A stretch of 14,492 nucleotides of DNA from Acidobacteriota bacterium (GTDB lineage: Bacteria; Acidobacteriota; Terriglobia; UBA7540). Shown here one piece after another: positions 13,536 to 14,492 of this stretch. The position numbers were made by a program, and so were the translations under genes. Every line of letters begins with the position of its first letter. The stretch's first letter is position 1. The notes below the pieces were generated by a model that did no database searches, was not told the origin of the DNA, and saw nothing but the letters and a program-made list of their open reading frames with translations. Location of the stretch: positions 1-14,492 of the forward strand of contig QHZK01000032.1 of the NCBI GenBank assembly GCA_003224635.1, given 5' to 3'.

Positions 13536-14492
13536 TTACGCGGCAAACTTCACTCGCGCCAAACGCCGCCCGACGCGAAAGACTACCTCTTTGCCGACGT
13601 ATTCGGACGGGTGGAATGGCGCGGTCGGATCAGTCAGGCGCTGCCAGTCAAGAAGGGAGAGGTCCTTGGCGATGTAGACGGCTCCCTCCTTAATCTTGCG
13701 CTGGGCTTCCATCTTGGACGCGAACAATTTCAAATCCGTCAGCAGGCGAAAAAGTTTCGTCGTCGAAGTTAGCACGTAGGTTTGCGCGGGCAGCTCCGAG
13801 GGCAGGAGCTGATGCCGAAACTGGGCTTCGAAATCTTCTTGCGCCTGCGCGGCCGCCTGCTGGTTGTGAAAATCACCCACGATGCGCCGAGCCAGCGCCT
13901 TCTTGGCGTCGAGCGGATGGAGCGCGCCTGAAGCCACAGCCTGCTTCTTCTCTTCGACTTGGCTTGGCGTCAAGTCGGTTAAAAGCAGGTAGTAGCGCCA
14001 CATTAAATCGTCTGAAATCGACATGATCTTCCCGAACATCTCCGCCGGCGGCTCGTTGATGCCGACGTAGTTGCCCAGCGACTTCGACATCTTTTGCACG
14101 CCGCCGAGCCCTTCGAGGATGGGCATGGTCATGATCACCTGCGGCTCCTGCCCGTACTCCTGCTGGAGCGCGCGGCCCACGAGCAAGTTGAATTTCTGGT
14201 CAGTGCCACCGAGTTCCACGTCCGCCTCGAGTGCGACCGAGTCGTAGCCCATCGCCAGCGGATAAATCAGCTCGTGCATGGCGAGGGGCTGATGCTCCTT
14301 CATGCGCTTCGCAAAATCATCGCGCTCCAGCATTCGTGCCACGGTGTACTTCGAGCAAAGCGTGACCCAATCGCGGCTGGTAAGCTCGTCGAGCCAGCGG
14401 CTGTTGAAATCCACCACCGTCTTCTCGGGGTCGAGAATCTTGAAGACCTGCGCTTTGTAGGTTTCCGCGTTCGCCGCCACTTCTTCCGGCGT
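13536..14492 (-). CDS. tyrS: Tyrosyl-tRNA synthetase, C-terminal part (cut by window end)
   Basis: Class I aminoacyl-tRNA synthetase that charges tRNA-Tyr. The frame is open to base 14492, giving about 318 residues, the C-terminal three quarters of a protein usually near 400-420; the HIGH motif lies outside the window. Visible are YDSVALEADVELGGTDQKFN (tyrosine-site and dimer region), QKMSKSLGNYV (KMSKS ATP-binding loop) and a C-terminal S4-type RNA-binding domain (KLFASKMEAQRKIKEGAVYI and VVFRVGRRLARVKF). The length and sequence style resemble the TyrZ-like subgroup. It is followed on the same strand, after 174 bases, by the PP2C phosphatase gene. A hairpin CGGATTT/AAATCCG (13440-13461) lies downstream without a T-tract. 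Confidence 0.95.
   Translation of the reverse strand, partial: TPEEVAANAETYKAQVFKILDPEKTVVDFNSRWLDELTSRDWVTLCSKYTVARMLERDDFAKRMKEHQPLAMHELIYPLAMGYDSVALEADVELGGTDQKFNLLVGRALQQEYGQEPQVIMTMPILEGLGGVQKMSKSLGNYVGINEPPAEMFGKIMSISDDLMWRYYLLLTDLTPSQVEEKKQAVASGALHPLDAKKALARRIVGDFHNQQAAAQAQEDFEAQFRHQLLPSELPAQTYVLTSTTKLFRLLTDLKLFASKMEAQRKIKEGAVYIAKDLSLLDWQRLTDPTAPFHPSEYVGKEVVFRVGRRLARVKFAA

Noticed and set aside
12309..13772. A 487-codon open frame on the plus strand.
   Set aside because: It is antisense to the PP2C phosphatase and runs into tyrS; the minus frames carry complete catalytic motifs. Its length is explained by codon-position GC bias.

Overview
This is a high-GC bacterial chromosome segment with 14 genes that I can support, two of them cut by the window edges. 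The source looks like an Acidobacteriota-type soil or environmental bacterium. That is an inference from the G+C-rich coding, a secreted carboxypeptidase-regulatory-like domain protein, a cellulose-synthase-like GT2, a SpoIIE-type phosphatase, and intergenic spaces full of small palindromic and heptameric repeats. No ribosomal RNA, tRNA, CRISPR array, transposase, integrase or phage gene was seen.

Layout. (1) 1-485, minus: 5' part of gltX (glutamyl-tRNA synthetase). (2) 574-3664: two divergent membrane glycosyltransferases, a GT-C mannosyltransferase-like protein (minus) and a processive-type GT2 (plus). (3) 3673-4581, minus: a lower-GC gene with a HEPN-type R-x4-H motif, convergent with the GT2 gene and followed by a paired palindromic repeat. 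(4) 4743-5732, minus: a Tat-exported sugar isomerase/epimerase-like TIM barrel. (5) 5733-6131: a 399-base gene-free stretch with two outward candidate promoters and one BIME-like repeat. (6) 6132-7822, plus: a molybdate module, an HTH-TOBE regulator followed by a MOT1-type transporter. (7) 7873-8991, plus: an NAD-dependent tartrate/D-malate dehydrogenase-like enzyme with two unusual insertions. (8) 9041-10219, minus: a Cys/Met-metabolism PLP enzyme. (9) 10506-11151, plus: a tiny LysW-like zinc protein with a poly-glutamate tail, overlapping a secreted beta-sandwich protein. (10) 11360-13361, minus: a YegS/DagK-type lipid kinase and a PP2C phosphatase carrying an N-terminal DksA/TraR-type zinc finger. 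(11) 13536-14492, minus: 3' part of tyrS.

How the genes work together. Apart from HTH-TOBE plus MOT1 (sensing and uptake of molybdate) and perhaps the two glycosyltransferases (envelope polysaccharide or glycolipid), the window is a patchwork of single-gene housekeeping and accessory functions. I did not find a clear multi-gene novel system.

The strongest unexplained structure is between the genes. There are REP/BIME-like elements whose ends read GTAG (4640-4727, 5897-5946, 7834-7859, 12295-12344). Separately, there are 7-8 nt periodic 'stuttering' repeats with different core words (6602-6634, 10341-10431, 11160-11367), some forming long inverted repeats. The most interesting proteins are the HEPN-motif protein, the zinc finger-PP2C fusion, the HTH-TOBE/MOT1 pair and the orphan LysW-like protein.
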